Below are positions 8,101 through 16,322 of a stretch of 58,608 nucleotides of DNA, in pieces. Both the position numbers and the translations under genes were made by a program. Position 1 is the first letter of the stretch; each line of letters opens with the position of its first letter. The stretch is from Bacillota bacterium (lineage in GTDB: Bacteria > Bacillota > Clostridia > Lachnospirales > Lachnospiraceae). The stretch is taken from positions 1-58,608 of the forward strand of contig JAEZTJ010000039.1 of NCBI GenBank assembly GCA_023421505.1. Direction: 5' to 3'. A model generated the notes under the pieces. That model saw only the letters and a program-made list of their open reading frames with translations, did no database searches and was not told the origin of the DNA.

Positions 8101-10657
8101 TATGCGCACCTTTAGATACACGAACCGTAAAGGAATAGCTTCCGTCCGTACCGCTTGGGTTAGCGGAGGTACCGGATATCGGTGCGGTGTAGTCTACCTT
8201 ATTGATGGTTATATTTACACTGCTGTTGTTCACTGCTGCTTCAGCCGTCGCCTTCAGTGCACTTACAATCGCTGCTTCTCCGGTTGCTGTCTCTTGTGTC
8301 ATATCTAAGTAGCTAGCATTTTGTGCCGCAGCTTTTGCAGCATCGACGGCTGCGATATCCGGGTCAGGCGCGACATTCAACGTCATGGTAAGACTCTTAC
8401 TGTCGCTTATGCTGCCCTTCGTGATCGTAATCTCATACTTTCCGGTGGAGCTATTATAGGTTACCGCTGCACTTACCCCAGCAGCATTCGCTGTGCTGCT
8501 TAAAATGCCATTTACATAGGCTTGTACTGCTGCTGTTTTTGTGGCTTGATCTGCTCCGAAGGCAACATTGGCAGAACCATCCACAAGTGCCTCCATTGCG
8601 GCAGCTACGGCCTGCACATCCGTTACGCCGGTATATGCTGTCGCTGCGATGCGGATAGTCTTCTGTTCGGTGGTTTGACTCTGTAAGCCCTTTGATACGG
8701 TTATGGTAAACACATAGCTTCCGTCCGTGCCACTCGGGTTTGCGGAGGTTCCAGCGATTGGTGCGGTGTAGCCTAACTTATTGATGATTATAATTATACT
8801 GTTGTCGTTCACTGCAGTTTCAGCTGCCGTTTTCAGCGTATCGACAATCGCTGCTTCGTTTGTTGCCTGTGCTTGTGTCATATCTAAGTAGCTGGCATTC
8901 TCCGCTCCCGTTTTTGCGGAATTAACTGTTGCGATATCCGGGTCAGGAGCAATGATCACCGTCATGGTAAGGCTCTTGGAGTCGTTTGCGCTTCCCTTAG
9001 TGATAGCAACATCATAGTTCCCGGTGGTGCTGTTGTAGATTACTGCTGCGGTTACTCCTGCCGCATTGGCTGTATTACTGATAATACCATCCACATAGGT
9101 TTGTACCGCTGCTGTCTTTGCTGTCTGGTCTGCGCCGAAAGCTACGTTAACTGAACTATTTACAATCGCAGCCTTTGCAGCCGCTACAGCCTGAACATCT
9201 GTATCAGCTTGACTTACAGTAAATGGAACATGTATTACACTGCTGGCATTGCCTACATTGTCGATTGCCTTGATATGGGCATACCAAGTGCCTGCCGATA
9301 ATGCAGTTGTTTCATAGGTGCAGTCAGTTGTTGTAACGGTATCGTCAGGAACTGTGGCTGCGATTTCATCAACTACAATTGCATAGCCGTTCATACCGCT
9401 CATTATTGTTTGACTTATGGGCTCTGACCATGTGGTACTATTGTCTGTCATCCCCATCGCTTTGAGCTGATAGCTATATGTATTTCCGTTGTCTTCCGAA
9501 GCTGCAAATGTCACAGTGGCTTTATTATCCTCACCAACGTTTATCTGAACTGTGGATGCATCAATGCTGTTTGGCGCCATGACATCCTGTGCTGTATGAT
9601 CGTCAAAGGTGGTCTCAGTTGAGATTTGTGCCAGATACAATAACGTATTCGCTAAAATCTTTTTTTCATCGATCGTAGCATTCCCGTTACTGTGACCGGT
9701 CTGTATCATGGCTGCATTATTCCAAGTGGTTAGATAGAAATTATTTGTTCCTGCATTACCGTTATAAAACGTATTCTCAAATGTATTAAATTCGGAGGAC
9801 GTATATTTCATCCACACATCTCCCATAGCGAACTGATGCGTTGAATGTGATGACGGAACTGTCAACGTAGTTCCTGACACAGTCCATGGATAATTGATTA
9901 AAGAGCCCTTTTTAACAATGTTAATATCTATAGTGGATGTCGGGTTACTACCTCCGTATAGCGGTATCATTGTATACGAGCCAATCGCCATATTTAGATT
10001 ATCCCTTGCTAAAGCATTGAAATACGGATTTCGATTATTATAACCATTCGTCGTATCATGTCCTCCAAGATATCCACCGCCTGCAGTAATGAAGTTTTGA
10101 ATTACAGATTTTGAGGAATTATTTAAATCTCTATAATTATTGTTATCCCATGCGCCGGTAAAGACAACATCGTAGTTGTAATTTCCGCTGTTATCTGTAT
10201 ACAGATAATTCCCTGGATTACTGTTGAAATCTGAAATACTGATGCAGTCAACTGTAATCAAGGTATTTCCATTACTTTTTCCAACACCCTCTTCTTCCAT
10301 CCATAGCTTGACATTAGCGGAGGTATCCAATTGTCTGCCTTCCAAATCAGTTCTTCCAGCAATTGGAGTTCCTCCTCCCGGATAGATATTCAATACCTTG
10401 GCAGTTCTTTTTAGCGGTATTGTCTGATAGGTGGTACTACTTCCATCTTTCTTAGTAACCATGTAGCGATAGGAGCCTGCGCTGCCGGAATTACTCCAGT
10501 TAAGTGCTATATAATTACCTAAATTATTTGCCGTACCACTTATTGCAATTGTGGGTGCGGCTTTGGCAAAAGTCGCCGGAGTCATTCCCACAATTAAGGA
10601 AATTATCAAGCATACTATCAGTATCTTATTTAGATCTTTTTTAGCTGTCACTTTCAT
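5132..10657 (-). CDS. Secreted 1841-aa repeat protein with GATase-like, 193-aa repeat, Big_2-like and BspA LRR domains
   Basis: The start is ATG 10657 with GGGAGG seven bases upstream. Residues 1-32 are a signal peptide (hydrophobic ILIVCLIISLIVGM, Ala-x-Ala-like end). Residues about 40-340 look like a GATase1/ThuA-like fold (DVVFTGAWD, GGGYLGGHDTT). Residues about 350-480 look fibronectin/Ig-like. From residue 484 to about 1350 there are four full 193-residue units plus a half unit, each with DVQAVAAAK...GADQ..KTAAVQAYVNGIL and DPDIAAVDAAK...NASYLDMTQ. A ZU5/Big-like region follows, then a Big_2-like domain (about 1516-1602) and BspA-type LRR_5 repeats to the C-terminus. No LPXTG or transmembrane anchor is seen. 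It is most likely a cell-surface or extracellular adhesion protein. Its leader duplicates that of the 67-aa ORF. Confidence 0.85.
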   Translation of the reverse strand: MKVTAKKDLNKILIVCLIISLIVGMTPATFAKAAPTIAISGTANNLGNYIALNWSNSGSAGSYRYMVTKKDGSSTTYQTIPLKRTAKVLNIYPGGGTPIAGRTDLEGRQLDTSANVKLWMEEEGVGKSNGNTLITVDCISISDFNSNPGNYLYTDNSGNYNYDVVFTGAWDNNNYRDLNNSSKSVIQNFITAGGGYLGGHDTTNGYNNRNPYFNALARDNLNMAIGSYTMIPLYGGSNPTSTIDINIVKKGSLINYPWTVSGTTLTVPSSHSTHQFAMGDVWMKYTSSEFNTFENTFYNGNAGTNNFYLTTWNNAAMIQTGHSNGNATIDEKKILANTLLYLAQISTETTFDDHTAQDVMAPNSIDASTVQINVGEDNKATVTFAASEDNGNTYSYQLKAMGMTDNSTTWSEPISQTIMSGMNGYAIVVDEIAATVPDDTVTTTDCTYETTALSAGTWYAHIKAIDNVGNASSVIHVPFTVSQADTDVQAVAAAKAAIVNSSVNVAFGADQTAKTAAVQTYVDGIISNTANAAGVTAAVIYNSTTGNYDVAITKGSANDSKSLTMTVIIAPDPDIATVNSAKTGAENASYLDMTQAQATNEAAIVDTLKTAAETAVNDNSIIIIINKLGYTAPIAGTSANPSGTDGSYVFTITVSKGLQSQTTEQKTIRIAATAYTGVTDVQAVAAAMEALVDGSANVAFGADQATKTAAVQAYVNGILSSTANAAGVSAAVTYNSSTGKYEITITKGSISDSKSLTMTLNVAPDPDIAAVDAAKAAAQNASYLDMTQETATGEAAIVSALKATAEAAVNNSSVNITINKVDYTAPISGTSANPSGTDGSYSFTVRVSKGAHNQTTEQKTIRIAATAYTGITDVQAVAAAMEALVDGSANVAFGADQTTKTAAVQAYVNGILSSTANAAGVSAAVTYNSSTGQYEVTITKGSISDSKSLTMTLNETIDPDIAAIDAAKAAAQNASYLDMTQAVATGETAIVSALKAAAEAAVSNSSVTITIDKVSYTEPTAGTSINPSGTNGSYVFTITVTRGLQSQTTEQKTISITAEAYTGLTDVQAVAAAKEALVDGSAMIPFGADQAIKTAAVQAYVNGILSGMTDAAGVSAAVTYNSTTGQYEVTIMKGSSSDSKCLTMTLNETTDPDIVVVNDSRLAVEGVSYANMTQAEANNETVIADSLKTAAVTAVTGGAITVTINKISYTAPISGTSANPSGTDGSYVFTITVSKGLQSQSTAQKTITIIASAYTGVTDVQAVAAIKAALVDVTVNVPYGADQAAIIAAVQAYVNDKLSSTADAVGVTAVVTYNSSTGKYEVALSKGSINDSKSLTMTVIAAPAPSEDSQTFVTKPETKTITVIEVPHSIPNERLLMVEPVGEAFDKSVEVRLKEDTVTEGMVRMVMESLSSTLNIENAQIFPLDISIYLKGTDTKVQPKEGTAVIITCPIPAAMLTNMDKLVVVCVIDEELKVLPSTLVMKDGVACAQFTATHFSPYAFVIDYDNNLADNAEGTLYDDVTHISANLTAAAGTLTKIDLDGIKEGSTITYHVCTPTLISIDNNGNLFTKKAGNAILMANVTYDGAVTTYTIHITVKKAKGGTKVGFIQYYDDIVSCNNINYRITAEATDKAEGTAAVANNQINKNLPQKVVIPATITYQGKTYKVTSIDESAFYNMNNITSVTIPAGVEEISTTAFVSCDSLKTFTVSSDNKHYSAKKGMLLNKEGTILIAYPSAKGTIIIDKKIKVIGAYAFSACKYLTGVVIPKTVTRIEGCAFSNSKSLSKVTFQSMTVPEIPFLGIFEKVNEACTILVPGNHLSKYQAAFKNARMPKGASVIKSELK
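6610..9190 (-). repeat. Exact 579-bp (193-aa) tandem repeats in the 1841-aa protein
   Basis: The block encoding TDVQA starts at 6873, 7452, 8031, 8610 and 9189, every interval being exactly 579 bases. Each unit holds two related halves, one with the YVNGILSSTANAAGVSAAV motif and one with the NPSGTDGSY motif. The outermost first-half copies are the most diverged, as expected from internal unequal exchange. Confidence 0.85.
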
Positions 10658-10756
10658 TTAATTACCTCCCTAGTTTCCATTGTTTATAACATAGCATTAT
10701 TCCTGTCTTTATTTGACGATTTAGCGCGAAACCTACTTTATTTTGCACAAGACGTC
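10658..10756 (-). promoter_or_regulatory. Conserved leader, copy 2
   Basis: This is the second copy of the leader, lying between palindrome copy 2 and the start codon of the 1841-aa protein. It keeps the GACGTCTTGTGCAAAATA and GTAGGTTTCGCGCT blocks, the ATGTTATAAAC stretch and the GGAAACTAGGGAGGT ribosome binding site of copy 1. Confidence 0.45.
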
Positions 10757-10853
10757 GAAAGCACCTCTTAACCGGTCTAAAATGCACCCCAAAGGTTAGA
10801 CAAAAATATCTAACGATTGGAGGGGCACTTTAAACTGGTTAAGGGGTGCTTTC
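10757..10853. repeat. 97-bp near-perfect palindrome, copy 2
   Basis: The arms start at GAAAGCACCTCTTAACC and close at GGTTAAGGGGTGCTTTC. The centre is a perfect GTTAGA/TCTAAC hairpin with an 8-base loop. It follows the AgrC-like kinase gene that ends at 10957 and precedes leader copy 2. The flank to its right resembles the right flank of copy 3, so these two belong to the duplicated kinase loci. Confidence 0.75.
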
Positions 10854-10956
10854 CAACTATTCAGTATTTAAGTAGCTGTGAAGCTACTTAGTCCATTGTA
10901 TAACAGTAAACAAGTTTAGTAATTGCCCTATTTGATACCCTAATCCTATATTCAAA

Positions 10957-12231
10957 TTATTGAAGAGGGATAATGATTTGAACTATGAATTCATTGCCGG
11001 ATTGTTTGAAGCGACACATTCCGCTATGCTTCTGTACGATACGAATAATGCTTTTGGTGCCTGTACCACCGCTCTCTTTTGTAGAAACCGGCAGTCCATT
11101 CCTAAATAATACCTCATAGCTTAGGTTGTTTTTTATCTCAATAAGAAACTGGCTTTCGTTCGTATCCGCAAATACAGCTATAAAGGGGCTGGGTTTTGTG
11201 TAGCTGCGGCATGACTCCCACGCGTTTTCTAACAGATTGGACAGTATGCCACCAAGCTCAGGAGCCGTTAGTGGAAGGGCGTTGGGAATATTAGCATTTA
11301 CAGCAAAGTCGATACCATCCGCCTGTGCTCGGTGCTCATAAAGCCGGAAGATTGCATTCGCTACCGAGTTGCTGCAATACTGCTGTAGCACTGTTTCTAC
11401 AATACTGTCATCGTAGTCTTTTAGGTATGCGAGTGCAGCGTTAATATCCTCTCTATTCAGTAATTCTCTAATTAATGCATTATGGTGCCGCATATCGTGA
11501 CGGTACTGACGGGAAATATTAATGTATTCTTCATAAGCAGAAAGCTCCTCACGCAGCAATTCTTCTCCAGCCTGCATTTTTATATTTTCTTCCCGTAAAG
11601 CATATTCTTCTGAAGTAACCTTTAGTGAATAGAAAATACAGACATATGCCAATACAGCAAGTAAAATCAACAGAGTCATGGGTAAAAATTGTTCGGTTAG
11701 AGTTAATTCAATATCGCTGCTGTTCATGAAGTAGTAGATATTATTAATAAAAACACCTGCTACCAAAAGAATAAACACATTCCAGCGAGCCAATGCCTGT
11801 CGATACAGCGGACGCAGCCTATAGCGGAACAATAGTATCACTATTGCAAAGAGAAGAAAGCGCAGAAAGGTGACTGCGTAGGGAGGGTAAGGTAGGAAAT
11901 AGCACATATGAAAGCTCAGTACAACGATTGCAGCATATACGTTAATGACCGTGATTAAGTTAAATAACCATTGCATCAGACTGTCTAAAAACAAGGGTTT
12001 TAGGGATATATAGAGCAGTATGAACCAAGGAAAACTATATTTAGCTAGCGCTGTAAGATCGCGTGCAAGATAAAAATAAACGCTTACCAATACATCAGCT
12101 ACTAGTATAACGAGCATGACAACGTTGGTAACACGTTTGTTGTATTTGGGCTTAGCTAGTGAAAACAGCAGTAATATATTCATCACACTGGATACAATGG
12201 CACGAAGAAGATCAGTTGTTAACGTATTCAT
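10957..12231 (-). CDS. AgrC-like GHKL sensor histidine kinase, copy B
   Basis: A kinase of about 424 residues with six or seven N-terminal membrane helices, then a cytoplasmic helix leading to an H-box (YRHDMRHHNALI, near residue 245), an N-box (NLLENAWESC) and a G-box (GGTGTKSI). This is the architecture of AgrC/VirS-type peptide-responsive kinases (HATPase_c_5). The start is placed at ATG 12231, which matches MNT of the paralogue; a GTG two codons upstream is also open. It is a close paralogue of the kinase at 14081-15355. No AgrB or AgrD gene is nearby, so the signal is unknown. Its cognate regulator is truncated directly upstream, so it may signal through the intact regulator at 15352-16092. 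Confidence 0.88.
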   Translation of the reverse strand: MNTLTTDLLRAIVSSVMNILLLFSLAKPKYNKRVTNVVMLVILVADVLVSVYFYLARDLTALAKYSFPWFILLYISLKPLFLDSLMQWLFNLITVINVYAAIVVLSFHMCYFLPYPPYAVTFLRFLLFAIVILLFRYRLRPLYRQALARWNVFILLVAGVFINNIYYFMNSSDIELTLTEQFLPMTLLILLAVLAYVCIFYSLKVTSEEYALREENIKMQAGEELLREELSAYEEYINISRQYRHDMRHHNALIRELLNREDINAALAYLKDYDDSIVETVLQQYCSNSVANAIFRLYEHRAQADGIDFAVNANIPNALPLTAPELGGILSNLLENAWESCRSYTKPSPFIAVFADTNESQFLIEIKNNLSYEVLFRNGLPVSTKESGGTGTKSIIRIVQKHSGMCRFKQSGNEFIVQIIIPLQ

Positions 12232-12374
12232 CGGCACACCCCTTTGCTTCTAAAAATATCCGGGGGATTATCAAACTCATAAATGGTTGACTCGATATCA
12301 GTATAATGCTCTATTGCATAGTGAATGAATTTCATATGATCAGTCTGATCATCACTGATAGTTGTCTTAATCAT
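12228..12374 (-). pseudogene. Internally deleted LytTR response regulator (48 codons)
   Basis: Starting at ATG 12374 behind AGGAGG, the frame reads MIKTTISDDQTDHMKF and continues to YEFDNP. This parallels the first 40 residues of the intact regulator at 15352-16092 (MLHIAVCDDQTDHIKI ... YEYNNP). It then jumps to IFRSKGVCR and stops, matching the last residues FREGVHQ of the intact protein. The stop overlaps the kinase start in both copies. About 600 bases, covering the phosphoacceptor Asp and the LytTR DNA-binding domain, are therefore missing. It cannot be a working regulator. Confidence 0.85.
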
Positions 12375-12892
12375 TGTATTCCTCCTGACGCTGTTCCTTG
12401 TGATGCTTATACTGTAAAAGCTCCGCAGTGCTCACCAAAATTATATTCAATTTCTACATTATACCAGCAAAAACGACAAAACGAAAGATCTTAAAATAAG
12501 ATTCATGTCAAAGGAATACATAAAAATATATTCGAGATTACCCGTAATGCTGACTACTGTCTGTAGCTGAAACCTGAAAGACCACAATATCCGAGGTTCT
12601 AATTTTTCACTGTTAAACATATACAAGGCCAATGTAATATTTTAAAAGTATCCATCCTATTTATTGGTTGCACATTAACTCTAGTTGAGCTTACATAATT
12701 CTTTAAGTGATAGTTCAGGACTAGGTTATCCTCTATTCCGGCAGTAATTCTACAACAAATATAGATAACCAGTTTACTGAGGACATCAGCGAAGAAATCG
12801 ATGTACATTATTAAATCTTAATTTAACTATTCAAATACCTTGGATTCAAAATAAGTGAATTTAATTTCTGATAGATCATGTCCGCATACTTA
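12375..12892. other. 518-bp intergenic stretch: promoter of the deleted regulator copy, otherwise no gene
   Basis: The part next to 12374 is paralogous to the promoter region at 16093-16200. On the minus strand it carries an extended -10 TGGTATAAT (hexamer at 12458-12463) and a TCTTTCGTTTT block upstream of it. The rest (about 12500-12892) is AT-rich. An open 69-codon frame there has no ribosome binding site and I do not believe it. I see no RNA gene or clear terminator. Confidence 0.5.
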
Positions 12893-13672
12893 CTATCCCA
12901 TATTGTCCTGATTCACGACACGAATCTCGTCCGAAAGATCCAACATTTCACGGGTAACAATTATATCGCCGGTAGGTTTAAGCTCCTGCGTAACCTTAAG
13001 GTGCTCCGCCAGCAGGCTTCCCATGTTTTCATCTCCATGCTCTGGAATGACTATTTTCGGCTTAAGCTTTTGTATGATTGCATCCGCATCCTCCATACTA
13101 AGCTTGTTATAATCCGGATTCATAAATATCTGTATCAATAATACATCTACCGAACCGATCTGATCTAATACCTCGTCGCTGGGAAGCTCTCCCTGAGAAG
13201 CAAAGTGGGCTATGGTTATATCATTCATTTTAAGAACGAAGATATGATTGGTATCCTTTTCATCTCCCTTATTGTGCTTCCCGGCATATCCCTTGATTTC
13301 AACCTCCTCATATTGATATTCACCAGGCTTAGCTATCAGATCATAACCAGGCTCAAGCATGGTAGTATCCGTATGATCCGCATGCTGATGACTTTCAATT
13401 ACCACATCAGGCTTAAGTATTTCATTAATGCTAAACGGATCACATACTATCTGAAATCCTTTCGGTGACTCAAATTTAAAGCAGGCATAATTGTCTATAT
13501 ATTTCCGAATCCATACCCCTTCCGTAAAATCCGTATCCTGTCCCGGAGCTAATGAAACTGCACCACTATCTGCTTCAGCTTCGATTTCATTTTTTTCCGC
13601 ATTATGACCCGCACATGCTGGGCACATCAATAATAAAGTTAATAAAGCAGACGTTATCATATACCTTCTCAT
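12893..13672 (-). CDS. Metallo-beta-lactamase-fold lipoprotein (UlaG/UPF0173-like hydrolase)
   Basis: A 259-residue protein with GGGGAGG seven bases before ATG 13672. The N-terminus is a lipoprotein-type signal (LLTLLLMCPACAG) with a lipobox Cys at about residue 17 or 20. The mature domain carries HQHADHTD (the HxHxDH metal motif, near residue 97), a later conserved His in the THIF-ALKM-like segment and IVIPEHGDENMG near the C-terminus. This fits Lactamase_B_3, the family of UlaG lactonase and UPF0173 hydrolases. It is probably anchored outside the membrane; the substrate is unknown. It lies between the two copies of the AgrC-like system and is preceded by the shortened leader and palindrome. 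Confidence 0.8.
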   Translation of the reverse strand: MRRYMITSALLTLLLMCPACAGHNAEKNEIEAEADSGAVSLAPGQDTDFTEGVWIRKYIDNYACFKFESPKGFQIVCDPFSINEILKPDVVIESHQHADHTDTTMLEPGYDLIAKPGEYQYEEVEIKGYAGKHNKGDEKDTNHIFVLKMNDITIAHFASQGELPSDEVLDQIGSVDVLLIQIFMNPDYNKLSMEDADAIIQKLKPKIVIPEHGDENMGSLLAEHLKVTQELKPTGDIIVTREMLDLSDEIRVVNQDNMG

Positions 13673-13946
13673 AAATATTCCTCCCCTTTAATCCTTCTCC
13701 TATTGTACTCCCTCACTGATACAATACTTAAATCCGCCCCCAATCTATTGCATGCCCACCTAATATTCATTTACACCCGTTCAGATTAGTCTGCGTGCTT
13801 GTAGATGCCATTAATTCCCATTATAACACCCATTTCTATTATTAACACTGCTTTTTTATATAAATACAATTTTCTGAATTATTTAAATAATGTTGCTTTC
13901 CAACATTTATTTCTAAAAAACAGATCTGTATGGCCTCTCTCCGTTA

Positions 13947-14024
13947 ATAGACGATTTAGTGCGAAACCTACCATATTTTCCACAAGACGTAGAAAACACC
14001 CCATTAACCACAAGGGGTGCTTTC
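13947..14024 (-). repeat. Shortened leader plus palindrome, copy 3
   Basis: On the minus strand a 33-bp hairpin (GAAAGCACCCC ... GGGGTGTTTTC, forward 13992-14024) is followed by ACGTCTTGTGGAAAATA, GGTAGGTTTCGCACT and AATCGTC. This is a diverged, internally shortened version of copies 1 and 2. The similarity stops before the ribosome-binding part, and the next start codon (13672) is about 275 bases further on. That interval (13673-13946) shows no gene. Confidence 0.6.
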
Positions 14025-14080
14025 TAATTATTCAGAATTCAGGTAGTTGTATATTATGGTGTCAAAACTAAAATTTAAAA

Positions 14081-15355
14081 TTATTGCAGAGGGATAATGA
14101 TTTGAACCATAAATTCATTTTCTGATTGCTTGAACCGCCACATTCCGTTATGTTTCTTCACAATACGAATAATGCTTTTGGTGCCTGTACCGCCACCCTC
14201 TTTTGTAGAAACTGGCAGTCCATTATGAAATAACACCTCAAAGCTTAAGCTGTTTTTTATCTCAAGAATAAATTGGCTTTCGTTCGTATCTACATATACA
14301 GCTATATAGTGCCTAGCTTTAGCACAGCCGCGGCAGGACTCCCACGCGTTTTCTAGTAGATTGGAAAGTATGCCACCAAGCTCAGGAGGTGTTATCGGAA
14401 GCGTATTGGGAATATTTGCATTTATTGCATAATCAATACCATCCTCCTGCGAACGATGCTCATAAAGCCGAAAGATAGCATTCGCTACCGGATTACTGCA
14501 AAATTGCTGCAAAGCAGTTTCCATAATACTGTCATCGTAGTCTTTTAAATATGCGAGCGCAGCGCCAATATCTTTTTTATAAAGTAACTCTCTGATTAAG
14601 GCATTGTGGTGCCGCATATCATGACGGTACTGACGAGAAATATTTACATATTCCTCATAAGAGGAGAGCTCCTCACGTAGCAATTCTTCTCCGGCCTGCA
14701 TTTTTATATTTTCTTCCCGTAATGTATATTCTTCTGCAGTAACTTTGAGCGAGTAGAAAATGCATACGTAAGCTGATAAGCCAAGCAAAATCAATAGAGT
14801 CATGGGCAAAATTTGTTCGTCGAGGGTTGCTTCAATATCACTTGTGTTCAATAAGAAGTAGATAATATTAATTAAAAATCCAGCTACCAAAAGGATAAAC
14901 ACATTCCAGCGAGCCAGTGCCTGTCGGTACAGTGGACGCAGTCTATGACGGAATAATAGTATTACTGCTGCAAAGAAAAGAAAGCGCAGAAGAGTGACTG
15001 CGTAGGAAGGATAAGGTAGGAAACGACTGATATAATGGCTCAGTACAATAATTGCAGCATATACATTAATGACCGTAATAAGGTTAAATAACCATTGCAT
15101 CAGACTGTCTGAAAACAAGGGCTTTACGGATATATAGAGCAGCATTAGCCAAGGGATACTATATTTAGCCAGGGCTGTAAGATCGCTCGCAAGATAAAAA
15201 TACACGCTTAACAATACATCAGCCAAGATTATAATGAGCATGACAAGGTCGGTAGTTTTTTTGTTGTATTTAGGCTTTGCCAATGAAAATAGCAGCATTA
15301 TACTCATCATACTTGAGACAATGGAACGCATAAGGTCAATGACGAATGTATTCAT
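14081..15355 (-). CDS. AgrC-like GHKL sensor histidine kinase, copy A
   Basis: 424 residues. Several N-terminal membrane helices are followed by an H-box (YRHDMRHHNALI), an N-box (NLLENAWESC) and a G-box (GGTGTKSIIRI), so all motifs for autophosphorylation look intact. The start ATG 15355 overlaps the stop of the LytTR regulator by four bases (ATGA), so the two are translationally coupled. It is highly similar to copy B at 10957-12231 along its whole length, with most differences in the membrane sensor half. The family senses peptides in quorum systems such as Agr, but no peptide precursor or AgrB protease is found nearby. Confidence 0.9.
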   Translation of the reverse strand: MNTFVIDLMRSIVSSMMSIMLLFSLAKPKYNKKTTDLVMLIIILADVLLSVYFYLASDLTALAKYSIPWLMLLYISVKPLFSDSLMQWLFNLITVINVYAAIIVLSHYISRFLPYPSYAVTLLRFLFFAAVILLFRHRLRPLYRQALARWNVFILLVAGFLINIIYFLLNTSDIEATLDEQILPMTLLILLGLSAYVCIFYSLKVTAEEYTLREENIKMQAGEELLREELSSYEEYVNISRQYRHDMRHHNALIRELLYKKDIGAALAYLKDYDDSIMETALQQFCSNPVANAIFRLYEHRSQEDGIDYAINANIPNTLPITPPELGGILSNLLENAWESCRGCAKARHYIAVYVDTNESQFILEIKNSLSFEVLFHNGLPVSTKEGGGTGTKSIIRIVKKHNGMWRFKQSENEFMVQIIIPLQ

Positions 15356-16092
15356 TGGTGTACCCCTTCACGGAACCTGTATTCAAAAAAGGCCTCCTGT
15401 AACTGCCTGAAGCTGCCACGGGATAGGGGTAGGCTTTTTCCGTATCGCAGCGTTATTTGCTTCGGTTCAATCGTTACAATTGCTTTTTGATTAACAAGAA
15501 ACCCCTTATAAGGGTTGATGAACTGCCCGGGTGCAGCCAACTCAAGTTCCTCTGCCAGTTGTGTTAAGGAAAGCCGGGCCTCTATATATTCCTCGTTTTC
15601 CATATATACACTCTGGGTATGCCCGGCACTCTCTATATAAAGAATACTGTCTATATCAACCATCTGCAGCATGCCCCTCTCTAACTTGAGGGTGATTTTT
15701 TTCCTCTGTCCACTCGTAAACTTTAACACCGCCCGATCCATTGCTTCGTCAAATTGAGCTTGCGTAAAAGGCTTAAGTAAGTAATGGGTGGCTTTCAGAG
15801 CAAAAGCATCTACAGCAAATTCATCACTGGTGGTAAGAAAGATAATCTCTGTCTTATCCCTTCTTCGGCGTACTTCTTTCGCAGCCTCAGTACCTAAAAT
15901 GCCTGGCATACAGATATCTAATAATAAAATATCATAACCACCAATTTGATCTAACTCCTCCAAAAATATCAAAGGATTATTATACTCGTAAATGGTTGCT
16001 TCAATGTCTTTTTTTATGGTATAATGCTCCGCCGCGGAGCGAATGATTTTAATATGATCAGTCTGATCATCACAAACAGCTATATGTAGCAT
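15352..16092 (-). CDS. LytTR-family response regulator (AgrA-like)
   Basis: 246 residues. The receiver domain spans 1-120, with acidic pair D8-D9 and phosphoacceptor D59 in LLLDICMPG. A LytTR DNA-binding domain covers about 145-240 (IDSILYIES, FINPYKGFLVN, LPLSRGSF). AGGAGG lies seven bases before ATG 16092, and an extended -10 (TGGTATAAT) is at 16148-16156. It forms an operon with kinase A. LytTR proteins bind direct repeats upstream of weak promoters. The conserved leaders at the surface-protein genes are candidate targets, but this is inference. Confidence 0.92.
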   Translation of the reverse strand: MLHIAVCDDQTDHIKIIRSAAEHYTIKKDIEATIYEYNNPLIFLEELDQIGGYDILLLDICMPGILGTEAAKEVRRRRDKTEIIFLTTSDEFAVDAFALKATHYLLKPFTQAQFDEAMDRAVLKFTSGQRKKITLKLERGMLQMVDIDSILYIESAGHTQSVYMENEEYIEARLSLTQLAEELELAAPGQFINPYKGFLVNQKAIVTIEPKQITLRYGKSLPLSRGSFRQLQEAFFEYRFREGVHQ

Positions 16093-16147
16093 TGTATTCC
16101 TCCTAATGATTTTACATTGCTATACTGCTAAATCGAGCTTTTTCTAC

Positions 16148-16156
16148 ATTATACCA
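16148..16156 (-). promoter_or_regulatory. Promoter -10 of the LytTR/AgrC operon
   Basis: The minus strand reads TGGTATAATG, a perfect extended -10 about 55 bases before the start codon. The paralogous position upstream of the deleted regulator (12458-12466) has the same sequence. A TCTTTCGTTTT block shared by both copies lies at the -35 position instead of a TTGACA box, which suggests regulated expression. Confidence 0.6.
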
Positions 16157-16322
16157 TATGTTATTATAAAACGAAAGACACTTAATGATATCATAAACTG
16201 ATTAACTAAATGAATATAATTGTCAAATATTAATTCATGGTTTAACTTTACTTCTGTATCACTAAATCCGATGAAAATATACGAAACGCAAATGCTTCAA
16301 TGATTTTATGTGTCAAGCGGGT

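Noticed and set aside
1..10657. CRISPR array or satellite DNA
   Set aside because: The periodic repeats are in-frame protein repeats (252, 579 and 1338 bases), not short direct repeats with unique spacers.
12599..12808. 69-codon minus-strand ORF
   Set aside because: No ribosome binding site, no recognisable motif and AT-rich intergenic composition.
10957..16092. A complete Agr quorum-sensing locus
   Set aside because: Only kinase and regulator are present. I found no AgrB-like membrane protease and no AgrD-like peptide gene in the surrounding sequence.
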